The notes under the pieces were generated by a model. It had not been told where the DNA came from. It did no database searches and saw only the letters and a program-made list of their open reading frames with translations. Of a DNA stretch of 64,000 nucleotides, positions 17,974 through 27,645 are shown one piece after another (position 1 is the first letter of the stretch; every line of letters begins with the position of its first letter). The stretch is from positions 1 to 64,000 of the forward strand of contig JAGKSW010000010.1 of the NCBI GenBank assembly GCA_018993265.1, in the 5' to 3' direction. The translations under genes and the position numbers were made by a program. This DNA comes from Nostoc sp. TH1S01 (GTDB taxonomy: Bacteria; Cyanobacteriota; Cyanobacteriia; Cyanobacteriales; Nostocaceae).

Positions 17974-18498
17974 ATGCGAGGTTGTTTATCGAAATTCATC
18001 CACCGCAAACGTCGTCGCTTTTGTGCGTCTTTAGTACGGACGTATCGAGAGATTAGTGACGCTTCTGTAGATGAACTGTGGCAAAAGGTAGTTGACTTAA
18101 CCGATGTATCTTGGCATCCCCTGCTCAAAAGTACTAACGTCCCCTACGGATTAGTCCCCAAACCTGGATTAATTTACCAAGCTGTGACACGTTTTTCGCC
18201 CTTTCCTATCCGCATCTTTGTAGAGCGAGTAAATCCCAGAGAACTTTTGAGTGTGAGAGTGCTGGCAATTCCTGGGGTGGAAGAGAGAATTACTTATCAA
18301 GTGGAATCTACTGTTTGTGGGACTTGTTTATCTTATTCTGTCACCCTCAAAGGCTGGTTATCCCCCCTAATTTGGTCATTTTCCCGTCCTTATGCAGATC
18401 GGGTGGCACGTTCTTTAGTGGAAGCCGTAGAAAATGCCGCAGTTCAAGCGGTATCCAGTAAGAAAAAATCTCTTAATGATAGTTGTTTTGATTTTTAG
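17974..18498 (+). CDS. SRPBCC-family protein (START/Bet v 1-like fold)
   Basis: This is a 174-residue protein. After a basic N-terminus (FIHRKRRRFCASLV) it has the pattern of polyketide-cyclase/START-type proteins: EISDASVDELWQKVVDLTDV, a beta-rich centre ending RITYQVESTVCGTCLSYSVTL, and a long C-terminal helix, DRVARSLVEAVENAAVQA. Members bind hydrophobic ligands in a cavity. The ligand is unknown. A GGAGGA at 17960-17965 supports the start. A repeat tract follows the stop. Confidence 0.75.
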   Translation: MRGCLSKFIHRKRRRFCASLVRTYREISDASVDELWQKVVDLTDVSWHPLLKSTNVPYGLVPKPGLIYQAVTRFSPFPIRIFVERVNPRELLSVRVLAIPGVEERITYQVESTVCGTCLSYSVTLKGWLSPLIWSFSRPYADRVARSLVEAVENAAVQAVSSKKKSLNDSCFDF

Positions 18499-18667
18499 TG
18501 GCTAGAGGTTAGGGACTAGAGGCTAGGGGTTAGAGGTTAGGGACTAGAGGCTAGAGGCTAGGGGTTAGAGGTTAGGGGTTAGAGGCTCAAAGCAAAATTA
18601 AATACTAAATTATTTTTTAATCCCTACTTTCTAGTCCCTAGCCCCTAGCCCCTAGCCCCCTATTCCC
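18499..18667. repeat. Short tandem repeats of the (CTAGGGGTTAGAGG)n type, with inverted copies
   Basis: From 18499 to about 18590 the + strand is a run of 7-bp-like units (GGCTAGA, GGTTAGG, GGACTAGA). From 18635 to 18667 the complementary units (CCCTAGCCCCTAGCC) appear, so the two tracts could pair as a long hairpin. Short tandemly repeated heptamers like this are known in heterocystous cyanobacteria. They lie between the SRPBCC gene and mrp. Confidence 0.8.
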
Positions 18668-18748
18668 CACTCCCCAACAAAGTTAAGATTCTATTAGGTA
18701 AGAATAAAAATTTCTTAAATTTTTTACGGCGGTAATGCTGAAAACACT

Positions 18749-19822
18749 ATGTACGATGTCCTTGATTCCCGTTCTGTCTTAGAAGTATTGCGGCCTGTGC
18801 AAGACCCAGAACTCCGCAAGAGTCTGGTAGAACTGAATATGATTCGCAACGTTAATATTAACGGTGGCAAGGTGAGCTTCACTTTGGTTTTGACCACACC
18901 CGCCTGTCCTTTACGTGAATTTATTGTCGAAGATTGTGAAAAAGCTGTTAAGAAACTGCCTGGGGTTACAGAAGTCAAGGTAGAAGTCACAGCCGAAACA
19001 CCCCAGCAAAAAAGTTTACCCGATCGCAACGGTGTTCCTGGTGTGAAAAATATTTTGGCAGTTTCCAGTGGCAAAGGTGGTGTAGGCAAAAGCACAGTGG
19101 CGGTGAATGTGGCTGTCGCCCTTGCCCAAACAGGTGCGAAAGTCGGCTTGCTAGATGCTGATATTTACGGCCCCAACGATCCCACCATGTTAGGGCTAGG
19201 AGATGCTCAAATTGTGGTTCGCTCTACAGATAAAGGTGAAGTGTTAGAACCTGCCTTTAATCATGGAGTCAAATTAGTCTCAATGGGCTTTTTGATTGAT
19301 AAAGACCAGCCGGTGATTTGGCGTGGGCCGATGTTAAATGGCGTAATTCGTCAATTTCTTTATCAAGTGGAATGGGGAGAACTAGATTATTTAATTGTGG
19401 ATATGCCGCCAGGAACTGGTGATGCCCAGCTAACTTTAGCCCAAGCTGTACCGATGGCGGGAGCCGTAATTGTCACGACACCCCAAACCGTCGCTTTATT
19501 AGATGCTCGCAAAGGATTACGGATGTTTCAGCAAATGAACGTCCCTGTTTTGGGAATAGTAGAAAACATGAGCTACTTCATTCCCCCTGATATGCCAGAT
19601 AAACAGTACGATATTTTTGGTTCTGGTGGTGGTGAAAAAACTGCTACAGAATTGGGAGTGCCTTTATTGGGCTGCGTACCCTTAGAGATTTCCACGAGAG
19701 TTGGCGGTGATAGTGGTGTGCCGATTGTCGTGTCCCAACCAGATTCCGCTTCGGCCAAAGCATTAAAAGCGATCGCTCTAACTATTGCTGGGAAAGTATC
19801 CGTCGCTGCACTGACGGCATAA
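18749..19822 (+). CDS. Mrp/ApbC-type Fe-S cluster carrier ATPase
   Basis: This is a 357-residue P-loop ATPase that carries Fe-S clusters to target proteins. An N-terminal MIP18/DUF59 domain (about 1-85, VQDPELRKSLVELNMI) precedes the deviant Walker A GKGGVGKST (108-116). Further motifs are LLDADIYGPN and VDMPPGTGDAQL. The CxxC pair seen near ENMSYF in many bacterial Mrp proteins is absent here (IPPDMPDKQYD), so cluster binding must differ. Translation from ATG 18749 has no strong Shine-Dalgarno. Confidence 0.92.
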   Translation: MYDVLDSRSVLEVLRPVQDPELRKSLVELNMIRNVNINGGKVSFTLVLTTPACPLREFIVEDCEKAVKKLPGVTEVKVEVTAETPQQKSLPDRNGVPGVKNILAVSSGKGGVGKSTVAVNVAVALAQTGAKVGLLDADIYGPNDPTMLGLGDAQIVVRSTDKGEVLEPAFNHGVKLVSMGFLIDKDQPVIWRGPMLNGVIRQFLYQVEWGELDYLIVDMPPGTGDAQLTLAQAVPMAGAVIVTTPQTVALLDARKGLRMFQQMNVPVLGIVENMSYFIPPDMPDKQYDIFGSGGGEKTATELGVPLLGCVPLEISTRVGGDSGVPIVVSQPDSASAKALKAIALTIAGKVSVAALTA

Positions 19823-20100
19823 ATTTTAATTTTTGTCTGATTCCTAGGCAGTTGCCTGGGAATACAGATTATGAATTAAGAATTTAGAAGTTAAAATTCG
19901 GAAGTCAGAATTACTCATAGTTGAAGTATGAGGAGATTCCATAGTCAACAACTCTTTTATGTTGAAAAATAAATTCCCAGATTTGTAAATTCAATTACTT
20001 ATTCAATCTCAAAAAATTTCTGCTGAATTCTGGCTTTTCTCTGCTAAATTCTCTTACTCAGTAAATTTTAACTTTCCAAATTAAATTCTAAAATCGCACA

Positions 20101-21417
20101 ATGTTGTTAAAACGTTCGCTCCCCAAAGTTCGCTGGAAATCTTGGGTTAAGCCTTGGCAGCAAGTAGATTGGTTGTTATTTTTTTTGCCTGTTGCTGTCA
20201 GTATTTTTGGCGGCTTGATGATTCTGAGTACAGAACTCAAGCAACCTGTCACAGATTGGTGGTGGCACTGGTTAGTAGCTGGTATTGGTGTTTTCATAGC
20301 CTTGTTTTTGTCTCGTGTCCGCTACGAAAATTTACTTCAGTGGCATTGGGTTACTTACGGTCTCACTAACTTCAGCTTAATTGCGGTGATGCTGGCTGGT
20401 ACTAGCGCCAAAGGCGCACAGCGTTGGATAAGCATTGCTGGGTTTAATGTTCAACCGTCAGAATTTGCCAAAATTGGCATAATTATTACTTTGGCGGCTT
20501 TATTACATAAGCGGACAGCCTCTTCCCTCGATAATGTGTTTAGAGCTTTAGCAATTACTGCTGTTCCTTGGGCGCTAGTATTTTTACAACCAGATTTAGC
20601 GACATCATTGGTATTTGGTGCGATCGTTTTAGGGATGCTGTACTGGGCTAATGCTAATCCCGGCTGGTTGATATTGATGATTTCTCCGGTAATTTCCGCC
20701 ATTCTATTTAGTATTTACTGGCCTTTATCCGAGCCAATTATTTTATTTAAAGAACTAGCTTTAGGGCCTTTGGGAATCTTGTGGTCATTTGTAATGGCAA
20801 TAGTTGGCTGGCAAACACTCCCTTGGCGACGATTCGGTTTTGGAGCAATCAGTGCCTGGACTTTAAATATTCTGGGTGGTGAACTTGGAGTTTTTGCGTG
20901 GAATCACGTTTTAAAAGAGTATCAAAAAGACCGCCTGACGGTATTTATTGACCCTGATCATGATCCCCTCGGTGCTGGTTATCACCTGATTCAATCGCGG
21001 ATTGCCATTGGTGCGGGCGAAATTTGGGGATGGGGATTGTTCAAAGGGCCGATGACTCAGCTAAATTTCGTTCCCGAACAGCATACAGACTTTATTTTCT
21101 CAGCCGTCGGTGAAGAATTTGGGTTTGTGGGTTGTTTAGTAGTATTGTTTGTCTTTTGCTTAATTTGCTTCCGTCTGTTGCATGTGGCGCAAACAGCCAA
21201 AGATAACTTTGGTTCGTTATTAGCGATTGGTGTTTTATCGATGATCGTGTTTCAGTTAATTGTGAATGTAGGGATGACCGTTGGTTTAGCGCCTGTCGCT
21301 GGGATTCCGTTACCTTGGATGAGTTATGGACGTTCTGCTATGTTGACTAATTTCATCGCTTTAGGAATAGTAGAATCCGTGGCAAATTTCCGACAAAAGC
21401 AGAAGTATTATCTCTGA
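20101..21417 (+). CDS. rodA: Rod-shape-determining protein RodA (SEDS glycosyltransferase)
   Basis: This is a 438-residue multi-pass SEDS protein that polymerises peptidoglycan during cell elongation, in the plasma membrane. Signature segments are GAQRWISIAGFNVQPSEFAK, LQPDLATSLVF, KDRLTVFIDPDHDPLGAGYH, and the C-terminal LPWMSYGRSAMLTNFIALGI. RodA rather than FtsW is preferred because of the QPDLATS and FIDP patterns; FtsW remains possible. The protein has 9-10 membrane segments. The 278-bp gap before it is AT-rich with no gene seen. Confidence 0.88.
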   Translation: MLLKRSLPKVRWKSWVKPWQQVDWLLFFLPVAVSIFGGLMILSTELKQPVTDWWWHWLVAGIGVFIALFLSRVRYENLLQWHWVTYGLTNFSLIAVMLAGTSAKGAQRWISIAGFNVQPSEFAKIGIIITLAALLHKRTASSLDNVFRALAITAVPWALVFLQPDLATSLVFGAIVLGMLYWANANPGWLILMISPVISAILFSIYWPLSEPIILFKELALGPLGILWSFVMAIVGWQTLPWRRFGFGAISAWTLNILGGELGVFAWNHVLKEYQKDRLTVFIDPDHDPLGAGYHLIQSRIAIGAGEIWGWGLFKGPMTQLNFVPEQHTDFIFSAVGEEFGFVGCLVVLFVFCLICFRLLHVAQTAKDNFGSLLAIGVLSMIVFQLIVNVGMTVGLAPVAGIPLPWMSYGRSAMLTNFIALGIVESVANFRQKQKYYL

Positions 21418-21531
21418 GCATCTGTCATTTGTCATTGGTCATTAGTTAATAGTTCTAATGCAAAGGACAAATGACTAATAACAAAGGACAAGTATTAAGC
21501 TATTAAAAGTAAACCAGCGAGGGTAAAAATC

Positions 21532-21729
21532 ATGATTCTGCCTGGAGCAACTGTTCGTGTCAAAAATCCCGCAGATACCTACTATCGTTATGAAGGACTC
21601 GTACAACGGGTAAGTGATGGCAAGGTAGCTGTATTGTTTGAAGGTGGCAATTGGGATAAACTAATTACCTTTCGTCTGTCAGAGTTAGAACCTGTAGACA
21701 CCACCGCAGGACGTAAAAAAGCAAAATAA
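21532..21729 (+). CDS. ndhS: NAD(P)H dehydrogenase-like complex subunit NdhS
   Basis: This 65-residue protein begins [20 protein letters not shown] and continues [19 protein letters not shown]. It is a small SH3-like fold matching NdhS (DUF3252). NdhS is the peripheral subunit of the photosynthetic NDH-1 complex that docks ferredoxin for cyclic electron flow. GCGAGGG at 21516-21522 gives a weak ribosome site. The gene is followed by a perfect 12-bp hairpin. Confidence 0.88.
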   Translation: MILPGATVRVKNPADTYYRYEGLVQRVSDGKVAVLFEGGNWDKLITFRLSELEPVDTTAGRKKAK

Positions 21730-21735
21730 GTTTTA

Positions 21736-21766
21736 GTCAATAGTCAAAAAGCAATTGACTATTGAC
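21736..21766. terminator. Perfect 12-bp hairpin after ndhS
   Basis: GTCAATAGTCAA at 21736-21747 is the exact complement of TTGACTATTGAC at 21755-21766, with loop AAAGCAA. It lies between ndhS and the HAS-barrel gene. No T tract follows. The same GTCAATAGTCA text is a common dispersed Nostoc repeat, so it may be repeat-derived. Confidence 0.45.
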
Positions 21767-21791
21767 TCAGCACTCAGCACTCAGCACTATT

Positions 21792-22448
21792 ATGCGTCTT
21801 CCTCTACCACAATTTGCGACAAGCGATCGCCACCCGAACCACATTGCGGAGGTGATTGAGACTAGTACTACTGAATTTCTGGCACAGTGTTTGGAACCAG
21901 AGGATTTGAGCTTTCCAGCTATGCCGCCTTTTGGTAGTTGGGTTTGTGCTGTAGATGAAGAGTCTGGTAATCAAGTGTATGCTGTGGTGTCTTATGCCAC
22001 AACCATGCCGATAGATTCTGTACATCGGGCTGTGGCTCTGGGGTTGTCATTGCAGGATTTACGTGAGGAACAACCCCAGATATTTGCTATGCTCAAAACT
22101 GAATTTCGGGCGGCGATTGTTGGCTTTACACCGCCTACCCAAAATGCTCAGGAAATTCCTAGAATATATCAGTATCTACCACCCCGCCCACCGCAAATTC
22201 ACCAAGCGGTTTATCGATGCGAAGCGGAAGCAATTATTAAATTTACAGAAGAATTAGATTTTTTACGGACATTATTGTCTGTAAATGGTGCGCCAGTTGA
22301 GTCTTTAACCGCAGCCGCTATTCGAGATGTTTACCAGTTACGCAAAGCTGACAGAGAATGGCTGGTCAAAGCTGGACGAATGCTGAGTGTGCTGTTGAAA
22401 GACGACTATGACCGCTTACGGTTCATTTTGAGTCAAATCCACCCATAG
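21792..22448 (+). CDS. HAS-barrel domain protein, conserved in cyanobacteria
   Basis: This is a 218-residue protein from ATG 21792. The longer TTG start at 21762 would read through repeat DNA (ACTCAGCACTCAGC) and is unlikely. RHPNHIAEVIETSTTEFLAQC followed by PFGSWVCAVDEESGNQVYAVV fits the HAS-barrel, a small beta-barrel first noted at the N-terminus of HerA/ATP-synthase-like ATPases. The C-terminal half is helical. No ATPase domain is attached. The function is unknown. Confidence 0.75.
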   Translation: MRLPLPQFATSDRHPNHIAEVIETSTTEFLAQCLEPEDLSFPAMPPFGSWVCAVDEESGNQVYAVVSYATTMPIDSVHRAVALGLSLQDLREEQPQIFAMLKTEFRAAIVGFTPPTQNAQEIPRIYQYLPPRPPQIHQAVYRCEAEAIIKFTEELDFLRTLLSVNGAPVESLTAAAIRDVYQLRKADREWLVKAGRMLSVLLKDDYDRLRFILSQIHP

Positions 22449-22594
22449 GTAGTTATTTGCTGAACAATTACCTAAGTAGTTTAAAATCAACTGTTTTGTC
22501 ATTTGTCAGGGTGGCTTTTATAATTATTTATTTTGATTGAGCGATCGCTTTTTAGGCGATCGTCGCTTCACCATCGCCCTTTTAAGTTCTACCT

Positions 22595-24727
22595 ATGGAA
22601 CCAGTATTACAAGTTCTTGCACTAGAACCAACTTCCCAAGTTCTGGGTCAGGAACCAATCGTTCCCTTGGCAATTTTGCTGTTGGTGATTTTGGTTGTAC
22701 CCATCCTGTTTGAGCGTCTCAGACTACCAGGGTTAGTTGGTTTAGTCGGTTCTGGAGTAGTTCTTGGCCCATCAGGTTGGAATCTATTTCATACTGATTT
22801 ATCAATTATTAACTTACTATCTGATATTGGCTTAATTTATTTGATGTTTTTAGTAGGTTTAGAACAAAACTTCAGACAAGTACACCAGAGTCAAAAACAC
22901 TATTGGGGATTTGCTGGTTTCACCTTTGTCATTCCTTTGTTAATGGGAATCTTGGTAGGAAAGATTTTTGGCTTGGCTGGAAACATATCTATATTAATAG
23001 GTTGTTTATTTACTTCCTATACCCTTTTGACATATCCCATTCTTAGCCGTTTGGGAGTTCTGCACAATCAATCTGTTAGCGCCACGATTGGAGCGACGAT
23101 ATTTACTGATACTATTTCTATTCTGATATTAGCTGTTTGTTTATCTACTCGGCAAGCAGATGTCTTCAATTTGGCTCATCTCCTCACATTATTTGGTCTG
23201 TTAGTTATTTACACAACAGTAATTTTTGTGGGCTTTAGTTGGGTTGGACAAGAATTTTTTCGCCGTTCTGGTGATGATGAAGGAAATAAATTTTTATTTG
23301 TATTGCTATCAGTATTTATCGCACTTATCAGTACTCAATTCCTAGGGATTGAAAAATTTATCGGAGCATTTTTAGCAGGTGTGGCAGTTAATAAAGTAAT
23401 AGGTGAAAGCCCAACAAAAGAAAAGCTGGCATTTGTTGGGAGTTTTCTGTTTATTCCTGTTTTTTTTGTTAACCTTGGTTTACTGATTGATTTGTCTGTT
23501 TGGAGCAGCATAACAAATTTAAAGTTCATGCTGTTAGTCGTTGTTGGTGTAATTTTTAGTAAATTTTTAGCTGCGTTGTTGGCAAAAATCTGTTATCGCT
23601 ACAACTGGCAAGAAATGTTAACTATGTGGTCTATATCACTACCGCAAGTCAGTACGACATTAGCGGGTACGTTTTTAGGATATCAGGCTGGTTTGCTATC
23701 TACGGAAATATTTCATAACATGGTGGCGGTGATGTTGATTACATCAACTGTGGGTAATTTACTCACAGATCGCCTAGCTGTAGCTTTAACACCCACACCT
23801 CTACCAGAACTCCTAACATTAAATTTAGCTGAACAAAAAATTATAGACAAACCCAGGACTTTTACTATAGTTGTACCTATATATAATCCTCATACGCAGC
23901 ATTACTTGATTGAAATGGCGGTATTATTAACTCGTTCAGAAAAAAGCAAAATTATTCCGTTAAATATTGCCTCTGCTGCGGGGCGGATGGATACACTACA
24001 GTTAGAAGAATCTGTGCAAAAAAGTGAACGGTTATTAGCAAAAGCTACCGAGCAGATTCATAGCTCAGGAATAGAAACAGTACCATTGCTGCGGATTGAT
24101 AATGCCTTTGGCTCAGGAATTAGCCGAGCAGCAAGGGAGCAAAAAGCCAGTTTAATTGTCATGGGTTGGGGTAACCGGACTGGTTTGCGATCGCGTTTAT
24201 TTGGCAATGTGAGTGACAGTGTATTATGGGCATCCCATTGTGATGTAGCGGTAACACGTCTAGTGGAATCCCCCCAGAAAATTCAGCGCATTCTTGTACC
24301 CATAGAAAATTTAACTTCGCCTGTATTGCCTGCTGTCAAGTTTGCCCAAATATTGGCAGATGCAAATCAAGCCCAAGTAACAGTTTTAAATGTGTGCGAT
24401 CGCCGCATTAGTTCTAGTAAAATCGCCGCTAGGCGAGCGCAACTTTCAGTATTAGTCTCTCAATTAACTCTACCAAATCCGCCAGAAATTCAAATGATTG
24501 CTCATGAAAATATTACCCAAGCAATTTTACAGGCAGCGCGATTATATGACTTAGTAGTGTTACCTTTTATACATAATTACACTGTTCCGGGTAACTTAGT
24601 TATGAGTGATCACACCACTCAGATAGCCAAGCAACTTACATGCTCTATTGTCATCCTCAGAGAAGCACAAAACACACAAACCTCCAACATACCAAAAAGT
24701 GTTGCTAACATTCGTTCCTCTGTTTAA
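22595..24727 (+). CDS. CPA2-type cation:proton antiporter with C-terminal universal-stress domains
   Basis: This is a 710-residue protein. Residues about 20-400 form 12-13 membrane helices of a Na+/H+ exchanger (FERLRLPGLVGLVGSGVVLG, IGLIYLMFLVGLEQNF, FIGAFLAGVAVN). Residues about 415-560 and 565-690 resemble two UspA-like domains (LIVMGWGNRTGLRSRLFGNVSD is a typical Usp ATP-binding loop). Such fusions are common in cyanobacteria and are thought to sense nucleotide or stress state. The transported ion is not settled by sequence. A HIP1 pair forms a palindrome just upstream, at 22540-22562. Confidence 0.88.
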   Translation: MEPVLQVLALEPTSQVLGQEPIVPLAILLLVILVVPILFERLRLPGLVGLVGSGVVLGPSGWNLFHTDLSIINLLSDIGLIYLMFLVGLEQNFRQVHQSQKHYWGFAGFTFVIPLLMGILVGKIFGLAGNISILIGCLFTSYTLLTYPILSRLGVLHNQSVSATIGATIFTDTISILILAVCLSTRQADVFNLAHLLTLFGLLVIYTTVIFVGFSWVGQEFFRRSGDDEGNKFLFVLLSVFIALISTQFLGIEKFIGAFLAGVAVNKVIGESPTKEKLAFVGSFLFIPVFFVNLGLLIDLSVWSSITNLKFMLLVVVGVIFSKFLAALLAKICYRYNWQEMLTMWSISLPQVSTTLAGTFLGYQAGLLSTEIFHNMVAVMLITSTVGNLLTDRLAVALTPTPLPELLTLNLAEQKIIDKPRTFTIVVPIYNPHTQHYLIEMAVLLTRSEKSKIIPLNIASAAGRMDTLQLEESVQKSERLLAKATEQIHSSGIETVPLLRIDNAFGSGISRAAREQKASLIVMGWGNRTGLRSRLFGNVSDSVLWASHCDVAVTRLVESPQKIQRILVPIENLTSPVLPAVKFAQILADANQAQVTVLNVCDRRISSSKIAARRAQLSVLVSQLTLPNPPEIQMIAHENITQAILQAARLYDLVVLPFIHNYTVPGNLVMSDHTTQIAKQLTCSIVILREAQNTQTSNIPKSVANIRSSV

Positions 24728-25074
24728 GGAATTTTCGGAACTTTCAACTATTAGATATGCCAATTTGCAACTTTAGGTAGATCAGAAGTTAGCACTGATT
24801 ATAATTGGGGTTTTACGATAATCTTTATTTTGTTGAAGATTTCATGAATTCTCTGGTAGAAATGCTCAAGCGTTCAGTGAGGTTTGCTATTTTGCTAGAT
24901 GAATTATCCAGCAACTAAGTGTTAATGTAACAAAATTGCATACATAACAAATTAGTCAATTCCAAAATACATTACTAATTTAGCTCTGTTCGCCCTGCAT
25001 TTTTGGATCTCGGCTGGGTACTCTAAAAACAAGCTAAACAGCCACTGCTAGTATCTGTAAATATCAGGAAAACT
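24728..25074. other. 347-bp non-coding gap upstream of the UDP-xylose gene pair
   Basis: The gap is AT-rich and no open frame of note is seen. It presumably holds the promoter of the UXS gene. I found no convincing operator, hairpin or repeat in it. Confidence 0.5.
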
Positions 25075-26010
25075 ATGAGAATTTTGGTGACGGGCGGCGC
25101 TGGGTTTATTGGTTCACATCTCATCGACCGATTAATACCCGAAGGGCATGAAGTCATTTGCTTAGATAATTTTTATACGGGTACTAAACGTAATATCTTC
25201 AAATGGATGGGACACCCAAACTTTGAGTTGATCCGCCACGATATTACCGAGCCAATTCGTTTAGAAGTTGATCAAATCTACCACTTAGCTTGTCCAGCGT
25301 CTCCAGTACATTATCAGTACAACCCAGTTAAAACCGTTAAGACTAACGTGATGGGAACGCTGAATATGTTGGGGTTAGCTAAACGTGTAAAAGCTAGATT
25401 TTTGTTAGCTTCAACTAGTGAAGTTTACGGTGATCCGGAAGTTCATCCTCAAACCGAAGACTACAGAGGTAATGTTAATCCCATTGGGTTGCGTTCCTGC
25501 TACGACGAAGGTAAAAGAATTGCGGAAACTTTAGCCTTTGACTACTACAGACAAAATAAAGTTGAGATTCGTGTAGCGCGGATATTTAACACCTACGGCC
25601 CACGGATGTTAGAAAATGACGGTCGGGTAGTTAGCAACTTGGTTGTCCAAGCATTACGGGGTATTCCCTTAACTGTGTATGGTGAAGGTACACAAACTCG
25701 TAGTTTTTGTTACGTATCTGACCTAGTAGAAGGACTGATGCGGTTGATGAATTGTGAATTTACTGGCCCCATCAATTTAGGTAATCCCGACGAATATACA
25801 ATTTTGGAATTGGCGCAGGCTGTGCAGAATTTAGTCAATCCTGATGCCGAAATTAAATTTGAACCGCTTCCTTCCGATGATCCTCGCCGCCGTCGCCCTG
25901 ATATTAGCAGGGCAAAAACTTGGTTAAATTGGGAACCTACCATTCCTTTGCAAGAGGGGTTAAAACTGACAGTAGAGGATTTCCGCGATCGCATAAAAAG
26001 CGATACTTAG
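25075..26010 (+). CDS. UDP-glucuronate decarboxylase (UDP-xylose synthase), SDR family
   Basis: This 311-residue extended short-chain dehydrogenase makes UDP-xylose from UDP-glucuronate using bound NAD+. The Rossmann motif is [10 protein letters not shown] (about 8-17). The UXS-specific text is [20 protein letters not shown] and STSEVYGDP. The catalytic Tyr-x3-Lys lies in SCYDEGKR. The C-terminus holds the UXS-like [10 protein letters not shown]. The next gene makes its substrate, which strongly supports this role over a plain epimerase. Product use is probably in exopolysaccharide or cell-envelope glycans. Confidence 0.92.
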   Translation: MRILVTGGAGFIGSHLIDRLIPEGHEVICLDNFYTGTKRNIFKWMGHPNFELIRHDITEPIRLEVDQIYHLACPASPVHYQYNPVKTVKTNVMGTLNMLGLAKRVKARFLLASTSEVYGDPEVHPQTEDYRGNVNPIGLRSCYDEGKRIAETLAFDYYRQNKVEIRVARIFNTYGPRMLENDGRVVSNLVVQALRGIPLTVYGEGTQTRSFCYVSDLVEGLMRLMNCEFTGPINLGNPDEYTILELAQAVQNLVNPDAEIKFEPLPSDDPRRRRPDISRAKTWLNWEPTIPLQEGLKLTVEDFRDRIKSDT

Positions 26011-26173
26011 GATTTAAGCTTCCCCGCAGTGGCTAAAACTGCTCTGAACTAGAGTACAAGCTAAGTTGCCTTCATAGCTTGTACTTGAATCATTAGTTAA
26101 TCAACGGCGTGTAAATGTCGTATTGACAACTTCATTTTTGAAGAATCACCCAAGAAAGCGAGGAGTTAATAAA

Positions 26174-27565
26174 ATGCGTGTTTGTGTAATCGGGACTGGG
26201 TACGTTGGTTTAGTTACAGGTGCTTGCTTGGCTCACATTGGCCATGATGTAGTTTGCATTGATAACAACGAAGAAAAAGTCAAACTGATGAAGTCTGGGC
26301 AGTCGCCGATTTTCGAGCCTGGACTCTCGGAAATTATGCAGTCTGCCATTCAATCTGGCAATATTCAGTTTTCTTCAGACCTTGCTGCTGGGGTTGCCCA
26401 CGGCGAAATTCTGTTTATTGCTGTAGGTACACCACCTCTACCTACTGGTGAAAGTGATACCCGTTATGTTGAAGCTGTAGCCCGTGGGATTGGTTCAAAT
26501 CTCAACGGCGGTTATAAAGTCATCGTCAACAAATCTACAGTACCCATTGGTTCTGGTGACTGGGTGCGGATGATTGTTTTAGATGGCATTGCGGAACGCC
26601 AAAAATCACTGGTACCAGCAGGTGGTGTGCCTAGCGATGACAAATTACCAGAACTGACTGCACATTTTGATGTTGTCAGCAACCCAGAGTTTTTGCGTGA
26701 AGGTTCAGCTGTGTATGATACCTTTAACCCTGATCGCATTGTTTTAGGTGGCAATAGCTCGAAAGCGGTCGCCATGATGCAAGAACTTTATGCCCCCATT
26801 GTTGAGCGCGAGTTTGCGGTTGATAAGTCTTTACCACCTGTACCTGTACTGGTTACAGACCTCAGTTCAGCAGAGATGATCAAATACGCTGCTAATGCTT
26901 TCTTGGCTACCAAGATTAGTTTTATTAACGAAGTTGCTAACATTTGCGATCGCGTTGGTGCTGATGTAACTCAAGTAGCTAAAGGCATCGGTTTAGACTC
27001 CCGCATCGGTAACAAATTCTTGCAAGCCGGCATTGGTTGGGGTGGTTCTTGCTTCCCCAAAGACGTTTCCGCTTTGATTCACACTGCTGATGACTATGGT
27101 TACGAAGCGCAATTACTCAAATCAGCTGTTAGTGTTAACGAACGCCAACGCTTGATCGCTCTGGAAAAACTTCAACAAGTCCTGAAAATCCTTAAAGGTA
27201 AAACAGTCGGCTTGCTGGGTTTAACCTTCAAACCCGATACCGACGACTTGCGCGATGCACCCGCCCTCAACTTAATTGAGCAACTCAACCGCTTAGGAGC
27301 TAAAGTTAAAGCTTACGACCCTATTATTTCTCAAACCGGGATGCGTCATGGTCTTTCTGGCGTTCTTGTAGAGACAGATGCTGAAAGACTAGCTGATGGT
27401 TGTGATGCTTTGGTAGTCGTAACCGAATGGCAACAATTCAGCCAGTTAGATTATGCCAAAATGGCAAAACTCATGAACAACCCTGTCGTTATTGACGGTC
27501 GTAACTTCCTCGACCCCGAAACAATGGTGAGAGCAGGTTTCCAATACGTTGGTATCGGCAGATAG
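26174..27565 (+). CDS. UDP-glucose 6-dehydrogenase
   Basis: Ugd oxidises UDP-glucose to UDP-glucuronate with two NAD+. The protein has 463 residues from ATG 26174, which follows AGGAG at 26161-26165. An upstream TTG at 26123 has no such site. Motifs are the Rossmann GTGYVGL, NPEFLREGSAVYD, and the catalytic cysteine in GGSCFPKD. The C-terminal LTFKPDTDDLRDAPAL is also diagnostic. It lies 163 bp after the UXS gene on the same strand, so the pair forms a UDP-glucose to UDP-xylose route. Confidence 0.95.
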   Translation: MRVCVIGTGYVGLVTGACLAHIGHDVVCIDNNEEKVKLMKSGQSPIFEPGLSEIMQSAIQSGNIQFSSDLAAGVAHGEILFIAVGTPPLPTGESDTRYVEAVARGIGSNLNGGYKVIVNKSTVPIGSGDWVRMIVLDGIAERQKSLVPAGGVPSDDKLPELTAHFDVVSNPEFLREGSAVYDTFNPDRIVLGGNSSKAVAMMQELYAPIVEREFAVDKSLPPVPVLVTDLSSAEMIKYAANAFLATKISFINEVANICDRVGADVTQVAKGIGLDSRIGNKFLQAGIGWGGSCFPKDVSALIHTADDYGYEAQLLKSAVSVNERQRLIALEKLQQVLKILKGKTVGLLGLTFKPDTDDLRDAPALNLIEQLNRLGAKVKAYDPIISQTGMRHGLSGVLVETDAERLADGCDALVVVTEWQQFSQLDYAKMAKLMNNPVVIDGRNFLDPETMVRAGFQYVGIGR

Positions 27566-27593
27566 ATTAGTAGATTTTAACTCTTGATTTTTT

Positions 27594-27630
27594 CATCAAA
27601 CAGACGCGGTAACTCGCGTCTGTTTTGATG
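27594..27630. terminator. Strong hairpin between convergent genes
   Basis: CATCAAACAGACGCG (27594-27608) pairs with CGCGTCTGTTTTGATG (27615-27630), with a single-base bulge and a six-base loop. It lies between the stops of the Ugd gene and the convergent SLH-fasciclin gene, and the T/A-rich arms suit it to work in both directions. Confidence 0.75.
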
Positions 27631-27645
27631 TGATTGGGGAATTAA

